The notes under the pieces: generated by a model
What the model was told of the DNA's origin: nothing
The model's database searches: none
The model's input: the letters and a program-made list of their open reading frames with translations, nothing else
NCBI RefSeq assembly: GCF_009711345.1
Contig: NZ_SMMA01000065.1
Span: 45,042-109,041, forward strand
From: Pseudovibrio flavus
GTDB taxonomy: Bacteria; Pseudomonadota; Alphaproteobacteria; Rhizobiales; Stappiaceae
DNA: 64,000 bases
Reading direction: 5' to 3'
Position numbers and translations under genes: made by a program
Shown here: in pieces, positions 46,371 through 56,116 of the stretch
How positions within the stretch are numbered: position 1 is the stretch's first letter
Layout: every line of letters begins with the position of its first letter

Positions 46371-46461
46371 TAGGTCGTTGTGGGAGGAAGGGTAGCAGAC
46401 GGTCCACCACTAAAACGCCCCACGTCAACTCAATGGGGCCGCTTGGCTCGCCAACGACCTA
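46371..46461. repeat. 10-bp inverted repeat in the ispH/lipoprotein gap
   Basis: TAGGTCGTTG (46371-46380) is the exact reverse complement of CAACGACCTA (46452-46461), separated by 71 bases. The pair lies in the divergent region between ispH and the lipoprotein gene. It may be chance, a looped operator or a small-element relic. Confidence 0.4.
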
Positions 46462-46547
46462 TGACCTTGCTATAACAGCGCAAACTCAAGGAAACCAATG
46501 AGATTCGTATGGTGGGTAACCGTAGCTTGGAGATGCTCCTTTCCTCT

Positions 46548-47126
46548 ATGAAAAATGGAGCGGTAATTTTGGCAGTAACTCTGCCTATCGCAGCTTGTGG
46601 TTCTGTGTCTTCTTTGATGGGCTCAGATGATGCCGAGTTGGAAACAACGGCGCAGCCACAGCAGGCAACCCCTGAACTTGCTGCTGTTGCCAAGCAGGCG
46701 ACCAGCGGTCCAGCGGGCGTTCCAATCTCCTGCCCAGCTGTTGAGCAGCTACCGGATACCAACCTGGTAACCAAGTACACACGCCGCGGGCAGGATGACC
46801 CTGCCGAGCTTCTTTATCAGGCAAACACCACCAACTCTTCTGCTTCTTGTGTGACTGCTGCAAACGGTATTTCCATGAATATCGGCGTTGCAGGTCGCAT
46901 TACGCCGGGTCCAAAGTGGAATGGTGGAGAAGCTTTCTTGCCGATCCGTATTGCCGTGGTTCCGCGTGATGGCGATAACCCAAAACCTATTTCATCCAAA
47001 CTGGTTACAGTGCCTGTGACTTTGGGTGAGGGCTCCCCAAGTGCCGCTTGGGCAGTTGTTGAGGAAGGCATAGTTATACCCAATGATCGTCGCGTAAAGG
47101 TTTTATTTGGATTCGACGACAAGTAA
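46548..47126 (+). CDS. Putative lipoprotein of unknown function
   Basis: About 192 residues with a lipoprotein signal: a short basic start, a hydrophobic core and the lipobox LPIAAC, with the acylated Cys near residue 17. A low-complexity Ala/Gln linker follows, then a domain from about 60 on with SCPAVEQLPDTNLVTKYT and a strand-rich end (SAAWAVVEEGIVIPNDRRVKVLFGFDDK). I recognise no named family, though such lipoproteins recur in Rhizobiales. The start is uncertain: ATGs at 46509, 46533 and 46548 share the frame, and the last gives the best signal peptide. Confidence 0.75.
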   Translation: MKNGAVILAVTLPIAACGSVSSLMGSDDAELETTAQPQQATPELAAVAKQATSGPAGVPISCPAVEQLPDTNLVTKYTRRGQDDPAELLYQANTTNSSASCVTAANGISMNIGVAGRITPGPKWNGGEAFLPIRIAVVPRDGDNPKPISSKLVTVPVTLGEGSPSAAWAVVEEGIVIPNDRRVKVLFGFDDK

Positions 47127-47191
47127 AAAAACGGGTAATTAGGGCAAGATTCATCCGGTGAACCATCTACGTGGTTCTATGGAATAAAGAA

Positions 47192-47220
47192 GGGTCGGGG
47201 TTTATGTTGTACCCCAACCC
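47192..47220 (+). terminator. Probable terminator after the lipoprotein gene
   Basis: GGGTCGGGGT (47192-47201) pairs with ACCCCAACCC (47211-47220) with one mismatch. Only a short T-run follows. It separates the lipoprotein gene from the riboswitch leader. Confidence 0.6.
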
Positions 47221-47252
47221 TTTGTAGCCTTACGTGGCTGCAAGCCCGAATA

Positions 47253-47457
47253 TGGCACGGGAGAGAACGTCGCCAATAGGTGATGTCGCCGAAGGAGCAA
47301 CCGCCCCGGAAACTCTCAGGCAAAAGGACCGTGTCGTATCACAGCACTCTGGAAAGAAGCGGCTGCATTGAGCTGGCCGCTCACCGAAGGAGTAACCGCC
47401 TAACCGGACAGACCGGTTGAAAGGGCGGGAATCTCTCAGGTTCTCAGGACAGAGGGG
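47253..47457 (+). ncRNA. Tandem glycine riboswitch
   Basis: Two glycine aptamers in series before the gcv operon. The first spans about 47255-47335 (GGGAGAGAACG start, CCGAAGGAGCAACCGCC, AACTCTCAGGCAAAAGGACC). The second spans about 47344-47457 (GCACTCTGGAAAGAAGC, CCGAAGGAGTAACCGCC, AATCTCTCAGGTTCTCAGGACAGA). The conserved GAAGGAG.AACC and CTCTCAGG elements occur in both. The known role is cooperative activation of glycine cleavage genes by glycine. Confidence 0.95.
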
Positions 47458-47514
47458 GCGCGATCATCTCTTTCAGGGAAGAGATGTGAGGATTCGCGCA
47501 CCAACTCCGGGAGG
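47458..47514 (+). promoter_or_regulatory. Hairpin expression platform and gcvT ribosome site
   Basis: Directly after the second aptamer CATCTCTT (47465-47472) pairs perfectly with AAGAGATG (47479-47486), inside an outer stem GCGCGA (47458-47463) with TCGCGC (47494-47499). The ribosome site GGGAGG (47509-47514) follows. No T-run is present, so control of translation or mRNA decay is more likely than termination. Confidence 0.6.
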
Positions 47515-47519
47515 ACCAC

Positions 47520-48668
47520 ATGGCTGATACCGCCGCCACTGATCTGGCAAAAACCCCACTTTACGATCTTCACGTCGAGCTTGGCGCCCGTATGGTGCCG
47601 TTTGCGGGCTACTCCATGCCGGTTCAATACAAAGACGGCATCATGAAAGAGCATCTGCACACTCGTGAAGCTGCTGGCCTGTTTGACGTATCCCACATGG
47701 GGCAGGCGGCTCTTATCGGCCCTGACCATGAAACAACCGCTGCATTCCTTGAAAGCCTCGTTCCATCGAACATGAAGGAACTGAAGCCGGGTAAGCAGCG
47801 CTACACCGTTCTTCTCAACGCTGAGGGCGGCGTGATTGATGACCTTATGGTCTCCCGTCCGGCAAACCCAGCTCAAGATGGCACCCTGTTCCTCGTTGTA
47901 AACGCAGCTCGCAAAGACGTGGACTATGAGGTTATCCGTGGCGCACTGCCGGAAGGTATCGCACTGGAAACCTATGAGGACCGTGCACTGCTTGCGCTAC
48001 AAGGGCCGAAGGCGGCAGAAGTGCTTGCTGCCCACGCGCCGGAGTGCGCAGAGATGGGCTTTATGTCTGCCCAGCCGCTTGAGTTTGACGGCATTACCAT
48101 CCACGCATCCCGTTCCGGTTACACCGGAGAAGACGGCTACGAGCTTTCCGTACCCGCTGGCGCTGCCGATGCAATTGCTCGTGCATTGCTTGCAGATGAA
48201 CGTGTGAAGCCGATCGGTCTTGGCGCACGCGATAGCCTTCGCCTTGAAGCGGGCCTGTGCCTCTATGGTCACGACATGGACGAGAGCAACTCGCCGGTTG
48301 AAGCCAACATCACCTTCTGCATGCAAAAGCGTCGCCGTGAAGCTGGAGACTTTCCGGGCGGTGCGCGAGTGCTGAAGGAGCTGGCTGAGGGGCCATCCAA
48401 AATTCGCATTGGTTTGAAACTTGAAGGCCGCGCACCTGCCCGCGAAGGTGCGCAGATTTGCCTGCCGGGTGAAGCAACGCCAATTGGTGTGGTGACCTCA
48501 GGCGGTTTTGCGCCGACCATGCAGGCGCCAATCGCTATGGGCTATGTGCCGCTGGATTACAGCAAGACAGGCACCCAGCTTTCCATCGTGGTACGCGGCA
48601 AAGAATTGCCTGCGGTTGTCGCTGACATGCCATTTGTAGAGCAGCGCTACTATCGCAAGCCGAAATAA
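47520..48668 (+). CDS. gcvT: Glycine cleavage system T protein (aminomethyltransferase)
   Basis: Takes the aminomethyl group from lipoyl-GcvH and passes it to tetrahydrofolate, releasing ammonia. The 382-residue protein shows PLYDLHVELGARMVPFAGYSMPVQY, AAGLFDVSHMGQ, RSGYTGEDGYELSVP and GLGARDSLRLEAGLCLYGHDMDE. The catalytic Asp sits in the SHMGQ-to-YTGEDG framework; all key blocks are present. It is the first gene after the glycine riboswitch and heads gcvT-gcvH-gcvPA-gcvPB. Confidence 0.97.
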   Translation: MADTAATDLAKTPLYDLHVELGARMVPFAGYSMPVQYKDGIMKEHLHTREAAGLFDVSHMGQAALIGPDHETTAAFLESLVPSNMKELKPGKQRYTVLLNAEGGVIDDLMVSRPANPAQDGTLFLVVNAARKDVDYEVIRGALPEGIALETYEDRALLALQGPKAAEVLAAHAPECAEMGFMSAQPLEFDGITIHASRSGYTGEDGYELSVPAGAADAIARALLADERVKPIGLGARDSLRLEAGLCLYGHDMDESNSPVEANITFCMQKRRREAGDFPGGARVLKELAEGPSKIRIGLKLEGRAPAREGAQICLPGEATPIGVVTSGGFAPTMQAPIAMGYVPLDYSKTGTQLSIVVRGKELPAVVADMPFVEQRYYRKPK

Positions 48669-48704
48669 TTCCAAAATTTTGCAGGATCCAAGAGGGGATA
48701 GATC

Positions 48705-49076
48705 ATGACTACTTATTTCACCAAGGACCACGAATGGTTGAAAGTCGAGGGTGACGTCGCAACTGTTGGCATTACCGAATACGCGCAGTCCCAGCTAGGC
48801 GACGTTGTATTCGTAGAGCTGCCAGAAACCGGCAAAGCCTTGGCGCAGGGCGATGAAGCCGCTGTTGTGGAATCCGTGAAAGCGGCAAGTGAAGTATACG
48901 CTCCTGTAGACGGTGAAATCGTTGACGGTAACGCTGACCTTGAAGGTGAGCCAGCAAAGGTCAACGAAGACCCTGAAAACAGCGCATGGTTCTTCAAAAT
49001 GAAGCTCTCCAACGCTGGTCAGCTGGAAGAGCTGATGAACGAAGCGGACTACAAAGCCTACGTTGAGAGCCTCTAA
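48705..49076 (+). CDS. gcvH: Glycine cleavage system H protein
   Basis: Lipoylated carrier that shuttles the aminomethyl intermediate among the P, T and L proteins. The lipoyl lysine is K59 in [17 protein letters not shown]. At 123 residues it is of usual length. The ATG follows AAGAGGGGATAG. Between it and gcvPA stands an intercistronic hairpin (CCGCCGC at 49100-49106 with GCGGCGG at about 49118-49124). The L protein (dihydrolipoamide dehydrogenase) is not in the window. Confidence 0.97.
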   Translation: MTTYFTKDHEWLKVEGDVATVGITEYAQSQLGDVVFVELPETGKALAQGDEAAVVESVKAASEVYAPVDGEIVDGNADLEGEPAKVNEDPENSAWFFKMKLSNAGQLEELMNEADYKAYVESL

Positions 49077-49161
49077 GGCCCTTTTTTGACGAAGTTAATC
49101 CGCCGCGCAGCGACCTTGCGGCGGCGGATCGCCCCAAGCCCAAGACACCGGAGAAGTGAAC

Positions 49162-50511
49162 ATGCGGTATCTTCCGCTTTCAAATAACGACCGGGCCGAC
49201 ATGCTGGGACGCGTTGGCGTTGATAGCATTGACGCTCTGTTTGCCGATATTCCTGCAAATATGCAGATCGAGGACCTTGAAAACCTGCCACGTCGCAAAA
49301 GCGAAATGGAAGTGGAACGCGTCCTCTCTCGTATGGCGTCCAAAAACGTATCTGCCAGCTCAGTTCCATTTTTCGTTGGGGCCGGTGCTTATAAGCATCA
49401 CGTACCAGCAACAGTTGATCACCTGATCCAGCGTTCTGAATTTCTGACCAGCTACACCCCGTATCAGCCAGAAATTACGCAAGGCACCTTGCAGGCGTTG
49501 TTCGAGTTCCAGACGCAGGTAGCTAACCTGACTGGCATGGAAGTCGCCAATGCCTCCATGTATGACGGCTCTACCGGTGCTGCGGAAGCTGTGCTTATGG
49601 CGCACCGCATTACCAAGAAGAAAAAGGCTGTCCTTTCCGGTGGTCTACACCCGCAGTATCGTGAGGTGATTGAAGGCATTACGCATCAGTTGCCGGGTGG
49701 CTCTGTCGTCTCCATGCCTGCTGATCCAATGGGCACTGAGGATATTCTGGCGCAGATTGACGATGAAACGTCTTGCGTTGTTGTTCAGTCGCCTTCCTTC
49801 TACGGTCAGCTTATTGATCTGAAGCCGATTGCAGACAAAGCGCATGAACACAAAGCGCTGTTGATCGCTGTGTTCACCGAAGTGATCTCCCTTGGTCTTG
49901 TAGAAAGTCCGGGTGCTCAGGGCGCTGATATCGTCGTTGGTGAAGGCCAGTCTCTTGGCAATCCGTTGACATTCGGCGGCCCTTACGTCGGCCTATTCGC
50001 TACCCGTCAGAAGTACGTCCGCAACATGCCGGGCCGTGTGTGCGGTGAGACGAAGGATGCGGAAGGCAAGCGTGGCTTCGTACTAACGCTCTCCACCCGT
50101 GAGCAGCACATCCGCCGTGATAAAGCTACCTCCAACATCTGCACCAACTCCGGTTTGTGCTGTCTGGCGTTCTCCATTCACATGACCTTGCTGGGCGAGA
50201 CAGGCTTGAAAAAGCTGGCGCGTATCAACCACACAAACGCAATCAAACTGGCTGACATGCTGGCGGGTATTGAAGGCGTGGAAGTGCTGAACGACAGCTT
50301 CTTCAACGAGTTCACCATCCGCGTTCCCGCAAATGCTGACGATGTGATCGAAGCATTGGCTGTAAACGGCGTCCTTGGCGGCCTTCCGGTTTCTCGTCTG
50401 GAGCCGGGTAAAGACGGCGTTCAAGACTTGATCGTTGTCGCGGCAACTGAGGTCAACACAGATGAAGACCGCGCGGCATTTGTAAGCGCGCTCAAGGAGG
50501 TGCTGGCATGA
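49162..50511 (+). CDS. gcvPA: Glycine dehydrogenase (decarboxylating) subunit 1
   Basis: N-terminal half of P protein in the two-subunit form. Typical pieces are [64 protein letters not shown] and [17 protein letters not shown]. It lacks the PLP lysine, which is in subunit 2. The ATG at 49162 is seven bases after GGAGA, while an in-frame GTG at 49156 is too close to it. It overlaps gcvPB by four bases, so the two subunits are made together. Confidence 0.96.
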   Translation: MRYLPLSNNDRADMLGRVGVDSIDALFADIPANMQIEDLENLPRRKSEMEVERVLSRMASKNVSASSVPFFVGAGAYKHHVPATVDHLIQRSEFLTSYTPYQPEITQGTLQALFEFQTQVANLTGMEVANASMYDGSTGAAEAVLMAHRITKKKKAVLSGGLHPQYREVIEGITHQLPGGSVVSMPADPMGTEDILAQIDDETSCVVVQSPSFYGQLIDLKPIADKAHEHKALLIAVFTEVISLGLVESPGAQGADIVVGEGQSLGNPLTFGGPYVGLFATRQKYVRNMPGRVCGETKDAEGKRGFVLTLSTREQHIRRDKATSNICTNSGLCCLAFSIHMTLLGETGLKKLARINHTNAIKLADMLAGIEGVEVLNDSFFNEFTIRVPANADDVIEALAVNGVLGGLPVSRLEPGKDGVQDLIVVAATEVNTDEDRAAFVSALKEVLA

Positions 50512-52100
50512 GCATGAACACGCAAGGGCGTCCAACCTCTGCGGGCGAAGCAGCAGCAACCGCCCACAAAACCTTCACCGGCAATAAAGCGCTGGATATG
50601 GAAGAGCCGCTGATCTTCGAGATTGGCCGCACTGACATTTGTGGTGTTGATCTGGACGAGGTCGAAGACTTCCAGCCGCGTCTTGGCAAGCATGAGCGTA
50701 AGAGCGAAATCGGCCTCGTCGGACTTTCCGAGCCAGAGACCATGCGCCACTATGTGCGCCTGTCCCGTAACAACTATGCAATTGATGCTGGCCTTTATCC
50801 GCTAGGCTCCTGCACCATGAAGCATAACCCGCGCCTCAATGAGAAGATGGCGCGTCTGCCGGGCTTTGGTGATATTCACCCACTTCAGCCGATCTCCACG
50901 ACAGCTGGTGCTTTCGAGCTTATCGACGAGCTTGCTCGCTGGCTGATGGAAACCACAGGCACAAGCGCTGTTGCCATGAGCCCGAAAGCGGGTGCGCATG
51001 GTGAACAGTGTGGCATGATGGCGATTAAGAAGGCACTGGAAGCACGTGGTGAGCCGCGCTCTATCGTATTGGTTCCAGAAAGTGCGCACGGCACCAACCC
51101 TGCAACCGCAGCGCTTCTTGGCTACAAGGTAGTTGCAATTCCTGCCCGTGAAGACGGTACAGTGGACGTATCTGCTGTTCAGGAAAAGCTGGACCTCTAC
51201 AAGGGTGAAGTTGCGGCATTGATGCTGACAAACCCGAACACCTGCGGCCTCTTCGAGCCTCAGGTTGTTGAGATTGCAAAAGCGATCCATGACGCTGGCG
51301 CTTACTTCTACTGTGATGGTGCTAACTTCAACGCTATCGTCGGTAAGGCCCGTCCGGGTGATCTTGGCATCGATGCCATGCACATCAACCTGCACAAAAC
51401 CTTCTCCACCCCACACGGTGGCGGTGGCCCAGGTTCCGGTCCGGTTGTGCTTTCTGATCGCTTGGCACCTTTCGCGCCGCTGCCATTCATTCGTAAGAAT
51501 GGCAGTGAGCTGGAAGTGATCGAAACCCGCGATCAGCTTGTAGAGGGTGAAGATCCGTTCGGCCGCATGACGGCGTTCCACGGTCAGATGGGCATGTTCG
51601 TTCGTGCGCTCAGCTACATGCTCTCACACGGCAGCGATGGCCTTAAGCAGGCATCGGAAGACGCGGTTCTCAACGCGAACTATGTCCGCGTCGGCCTTCA
51701 GGACCTCATGACGCTGCCGTACGGCGAAAAGCCATGCATGCACGAAGTTCTGTTCGACGACACCTTCCTTGATGGAACGGGGGTAACCACACTCGACTTC
51801 GCAAAGGCGATGATCGACGAGGGCTACCACCCGATGACTATGTACTTCCCGCTGGTGGTGCATGGTGCGATGTTGATCGAGCCGACAGAGTCGGAAAGCC
51901 GCGCGTCGCTCGATCTGTTCGTTGCAACTCTGCGTGATCTGGTTATGAGTGCCAAGAGCGGTGAAACCGAGCGCTTTGCTGGTGCTCCGTATCATGCTCC
52001 GCGTCGCCGTCTGGATGAAACCAGTGCCGCACGTAAGCCGATCCTGAAATGGACACCACCTGCACCTGCGCAAGTGGAGCCACTGGTTCCAGCAGAATAG
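50508..52100 (+). CDS. gcvPB: Glycine dehydrogenase (decarboxylating) subunit 2
   Basis: PLP-bearing half of the split P protein. The Schiff-base lysine is K297 in [52 protein letters not shown] and [12 protein letters not shown] are other expected blocks. Its 530 residues fit subunit 2. It begins four bases inside gcvPA (ATGA) after AAGGAGGT, and is followed by a good terminator, so the operon ends here. Confidence 0.97.
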   Translation: MSMNTQGRPTSAGEAAATAHKTFTGNKALDMEEPLIFEIGRTDICGVDLDEVEDFQPRLGKHERKSEIGLVGLSEPETMRHYVRLSRNNYAIDAGLYPLGSCTMKHNPRLNEKMARLPGFGDIHPLQPISTTAGAFELIDELARWLMETTGTSAVAMSPKAGAHGEQCGMMAIKKALEARGEPRSIVLVPESAHGTNPATAALLGYKVVAIPAREDGTVDVSAVQEKLDLYKGEVAALMLTNPNTCGLFEPQVVEIAKAIHDAGAYFYCDGANFNAIVGKARPGDLGIDAMHINLHKTFSTPHGGGGPGSGPVVLSDRLAPFAPLPFIRKNGSELEVIETRDQLVEGEDPFGRMTAFHGQMGMFVRALSYMLSHGSDGLKQASEDAVLNANYVRVGLQDLMTLPYGEKPCMHEVLFDDTFLDGTGVTTLDFAKAMIDEGYHPMTMYFPLVVHGAMLIEPTESESRASLDLFVATLRDLVMSAKSGETERFAGAPYHAPRRRLDETSAARKPILKWTPPAPAQVEPLVPAE

Positions 52101-52120
52101 GACGCTGAAGCGTAACTACA

Positions 52121-52156
52121 AAAGCCTCCGCTGGTAAAACTGCGGGGGCTTTTTTG
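52121..52156 (+). terminator. Terminator of the gcv operon
   Basis: AAAGCCTCCGC (52121-52131) pairs with GCGGGGGCTTT (52142-52152) with one G-T wobble, followed by a run of T and then GTTTC. Confidence 0.88.
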
Positions 52157-52233
52157 TTTCCAAGCGAAACAGAAGTTTATTGGCTATGGTCGCTATGAAA
52201 TGGCAGGGTGCCAGAGCAAAAAGGGAGGCATCT

Positions 52234-52890
52234 ATGGCGTACGAACTGGTGATTTGGGATTGCGACGGCTGTTTGATCGACAGCGAGTACATTGCCTGTA
52301 AGTTGGACGCCGAGATTTATACAGAAGCTGGCTATCCCATTACGACTGATGAAGTATGCGAGCGCTTTATCGGAGTGCGTGAGGAAGATGTCTTCGCGAT
52401 CATCAAGCAGGAAATAAACCGAGACCTGCGAGAGCATCCTGCATTCGACAACTATGCTTCCCGCCTGAACGATGTCTTTACTCGGGAGCTAAAGCCCATT
52501 GAAGGCGTGAAGCAGGTTCTGGCACAACTTGATGTACCCGTTTGCATCGCGTCAGGAAGCTCGCCGGAGCGCCTACAAATGTCTCTCGGCGTTACCGGAC
52601 TGCTGGATCATTTCGAGGGTAAAATCTATTCTGCAGTGGAAGTGGAGAAGGGTAAACCTGCACCTGATATCTTCCTCTATGCGGCCTCCAAAATGGGTGT
52701 AGCACCGGAAAAGTGTCTGGTGATTGAGGATAGTCCAGCGGGCATTCAGGGCGCTAAAGCTGCGGGCATGGATGTCTTCGGTTTTACCGGAGCAAGCCAC
52801 ATTTCACCGCGTGTCATCGACATGATCGAGCAGGGAAAGCCAAAGAAAATTTTCTCTCATATGGGTCAAATAATTGATTTAATGAAATAA
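52234..52890 (+). CDS. HAD phosphatase of the beta-phosphoglucomutase/CbbY type
   Basis: A 218-residue HAD-IA enzyme. Motif I is WDCDGCLIDSE (D9, D11), the cap begins after it, motif II is IASGSS, motif III is in EKGKPAPDIF, and motif IV is VIEDSPAGIQGAKAAGM. The DxDGxLxDSE form fits phosphoglycolate-phosphatase-like or CbbY proteins. The start is at ATG 52234, seven bases after GGGAGG; the longer frame from 52180 has no such site. The substrate is unknown. It lies between the gcv operon and the tyrS leader. Confidence 0.87.
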   Translation: MAYELVIWDCDGCLIDSEYIACKLDAEIYTEAGYPITTDEVCERFIGVREEDVFAIIKQEINRDLREHPAFDNYASRLNDVFTRELKPIEGVKQVLAQLDVPVCIASGSSPERLQMSLGVTGLLDHFEGKIYSAVEVEKGKPAPDIFLYAASKMGVAPEKCLVIEDSPAGIQGAKAAGMDVFGFTGASHISPRVIDMIEQGKPKKIFSHMGQIIDLMK

Positions 52891-52934
52891 AATGAAATGA
52901 GTTGGGTGAGGGTTGTCCCGTATATTTAAGTCGC

Positions 52935-52966
52935 TTGACATTCGCTTTCTTTTTCCGGCATACACT
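52935..52966 (+). promoter_or_regulatory. Predicted promoter of the tyrS leader
   Basis: A perfect -35 hexamer TTGACA (52935-52940) is followed after 18-20 bases by CATACA/TACACT (52959-52966) as -10. A start site 6-7 bases further falls at about 52971-52973, on or next to the A of the leader ATG. Confidence 0.6.
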
Positions 52967-52972
52967 GAGCCC

Positions 52973-53056
52973 ATGAGCAAGAACCTGAACATCACCAGTT
53001 TTGTATATTATTACGTGGCGCACATATCGGCGGCACGTGTTTCAGTATGCTCTTAA
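52973..53056 (+). CDS. Putative tyrosine leader peptide of tyrS (27 residues)
   Basis: A 27-codon frame from ATG 52973 to TAA 53054-53056, too short for usual gene calling. It begins MSKNLNITSFV and has three consecutive tyrosine codons (TAT TAT TAC, 53006-53014, residues 12-14) followed by VAHISAARVSVCS. No Shine-Dalgarno sequence precedes it, and the predicted transcription start is at the ATG itself, so it is probably read as a leaderless message, as known for trpL of rhizobia. The Tyr cluster directly ahead of a tyrosyl-tRNA synthetase gene and the following terminator mark it as a control peptide. Coding is inferred, not proven. Confidence 0.7.
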   Translation: MSKNLNITSFVYYYVAHISAARVSVCS

Positions 53057-53109
53057 AAGATTTTTAGAGAAACGAACAAAAAGCCGCCGCTCAGGCGGCT
53101 TTGTTCTTT
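53013..53109 (+). promoter_or_regulatory. Attenuator of tyrS: alternative antiterminator and terminator
   Basis: Segment 1 (ACGTG, 53013-53017, at the Tyr codons) can pair with CACGT (53034-53038). Segment 2 (CGGCGGC, 53028-53034) pairs perfectly with segment 3 (GCCGCCG, 53083-53089). Segment 3 with its 5' A residues (AAAGCCGCC, 53080-53088) pairs with segment 4 (GGCGGCTTT, 53094-53102), a terminator followed by GTTCTTT. Pairings 2:3 and 3:4 exclude each other. Stalling at Tyr codons would cover segment 1, favour 2:3 and let transcription reach tyrS. Confidence 0.75.
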
Positions 53110-53141
53110 CTAGCTCCTGATGCGGCGGCGGGAGTAAAAAG

Positions 53142-54413
53142 ATGAACCAGACCGTCGTAAACACCACCAACGCGTTCCGTCCTAAATCCGAAGCTCTGCA
53201 GCTTCTGATTGATCGCGGCTTCATGCACCAAACCACCGACCTTGAGGCGCTGGACGCCAAAATGGTGGAAGGTCCAATCACAGCATACGCTGGTTTTGAT
53301 GCCACTGCAGACAGTCTGCACGTAGGCCATCTGCTGCCGCTAATGGCAATGCGCTGGATGCAGAAGCTCGGCCATAAACCGATCCTTCTCGTCGGCGGTG
53401 GCACCACCCGTATTGGTGACCCGAGCTTCAGAACCGAGAGCCGTCCGATGCTGGACGATACACAGATTGCTCACAACCTTGCAGGCATCAGCAAAACCGT
53501 AGAGCGCCTCTTTGACCTTTCCGAAGGCGAGGGCCGTATCGTCAACAACGCCGAATGGCTGGATGAATTCCGCTTTCTTGAGTTCCTGCGCGACTTCGGT
53601 AGCAATTTTACCGTTAACCGTATGCTGACCTTTGATAGTGTGCGCTCCCGTTTGGAAGCCCAGCAGCCACTGACCGTGCTAGAGTTCTGCTACATGATGC
53701 TTCAGGCGGTTGACTTCGTTGAGCTGTCCAAGCGCTTCGACTGTTCGCTCCAGATCGGCGGATCTGACCAGTGGGGCAACATCGTCAACGGTGTAGACCT
53801 TGGTCGCCGTGCTGGTAAACAGCTGTTCGGCCTCACACTCCCACTGCTCACCACCGCAGGTGGCAGTAAAATGGGTAAGACCGCACAAGGCGCTGTCTGG
53901 CTTAACTCTGACCGTCTGACGGTCTTCGGCTTCTGGCAGTTCTGGCGCAATACCGCAGACGCTGACGTTGCCCGCTTCATGAAGCTGTTTACCGATCTTC
54001 CGCTGTCCGAGATTAATCGTCTTGCGGAATTGAAGGGAGCCGAGATGAACGAAGCCAAGAAAATTCTCGCAACGCAGGTTACCGGCATTGTGCACGGTCT
54101 CGATGCTGCCCAATCTGCGATGGAGCAGGGTGAAGCGCTGTTCGCTGGCAATGTGGAAAGCAGCGAGCCAACCCACGTTATGCCACTCGCCCGTTTGGCA
54201 ACACGTATCGGCCTGCTGGAGTTGATGGTTGATACCGGCTTTGCAAACAGCAACAGCGAAGCGCGCCGGTTGGTACGCTCTGGCGCAGTGCGTATCAACA
54301 ATACGCTAGTGATGGAAGAAGACCGTGCGATTTCCGAAGGCGATATCAGCGCTGGTGATCGCCTCGTTATTGCCGTTGGTAAACGCCGTAAGGCTTTGAT
54401 CGCCTTTAAGTAA
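53142..54413 (+). CDS. tyrS: Tyrosyl-tRNA synthetase
   Basis: Class I synthetase that charges tRNA-Tyr. The HIGH motif is H60-V-G-H63 (DSLHVGHLLPL), and the KMSKS motif appears as KMGKT in GGSKMGKTAQGAVWL. QIGGSDQWGNI and the C-terminal S4-like RNA-binding domain (from about 350, SNSEARRLVRSGAVRINN) are present. 423 residues is normal. The ATG follows GGGAGTAAAAAG. The gene lies 86 bases after the stop of the Tyr-rich leader frame and just after the attenuator. Confidence 0.97.
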   Translation: MNQTVVNTTNAFRPKSEALQLLIDRGFMHQTTDLEALDAKMVEGPITAYAGFDATADSLHVGHLLPLMAMRWMQKLGHKPILLVGGGTTRIGDPSFRTESRPMLDDTQIAHNLAGISKTVERLFDLSEGEGRIVNNAEWLDEFRFLEFLRDFGSNFTVNRMLTFDSVRSRLEAQQPLTVLEFCYMMLQAVDFVELSKRFDCSLQIGGSDQWGNIVNGVDLGRRAGKQLFGLTLPLLTTAGGSKMGKTAQGAVWLNSDRLTVFGFWQFWRNTADADVARFMKLFTDLPLSEINRLAELKGAEMNEAKKILATQVTGIVHGLDAAQSAMEQGEALFAGNVESSEPTHVMPLARLATRIGLLELMVDTGFANSNSEARRLVRSGAVRINNTLVMEEDRAISEGDISAGDRLVIAVGKRRKALIAFK

Positions 54414-54426
54414 TTAGTGATTATGC

Positions 54427-54457
54427 AAAAAAATACCCCGCTCCAAGGAGCGGGGTA
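54427..54457 (-). terminator. Intrinsic terminator of ccrM
   Basis: TACCCCGCTCC (54434-54444) pairs with GGAGCGGGGTA (54447-54457). The A-run at 54427-54433 gives seven T in the minus direction, so it serves ccrM. In the plus direction it stands 14 bases after the tyrS stop, but without T-run. Confidence 0.88.
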
Positions 54458-54482
54458 GTCAGGGTCAGGAAATAGGCCGCAG

Positions 54483-56116
<1,634 letters not shown>

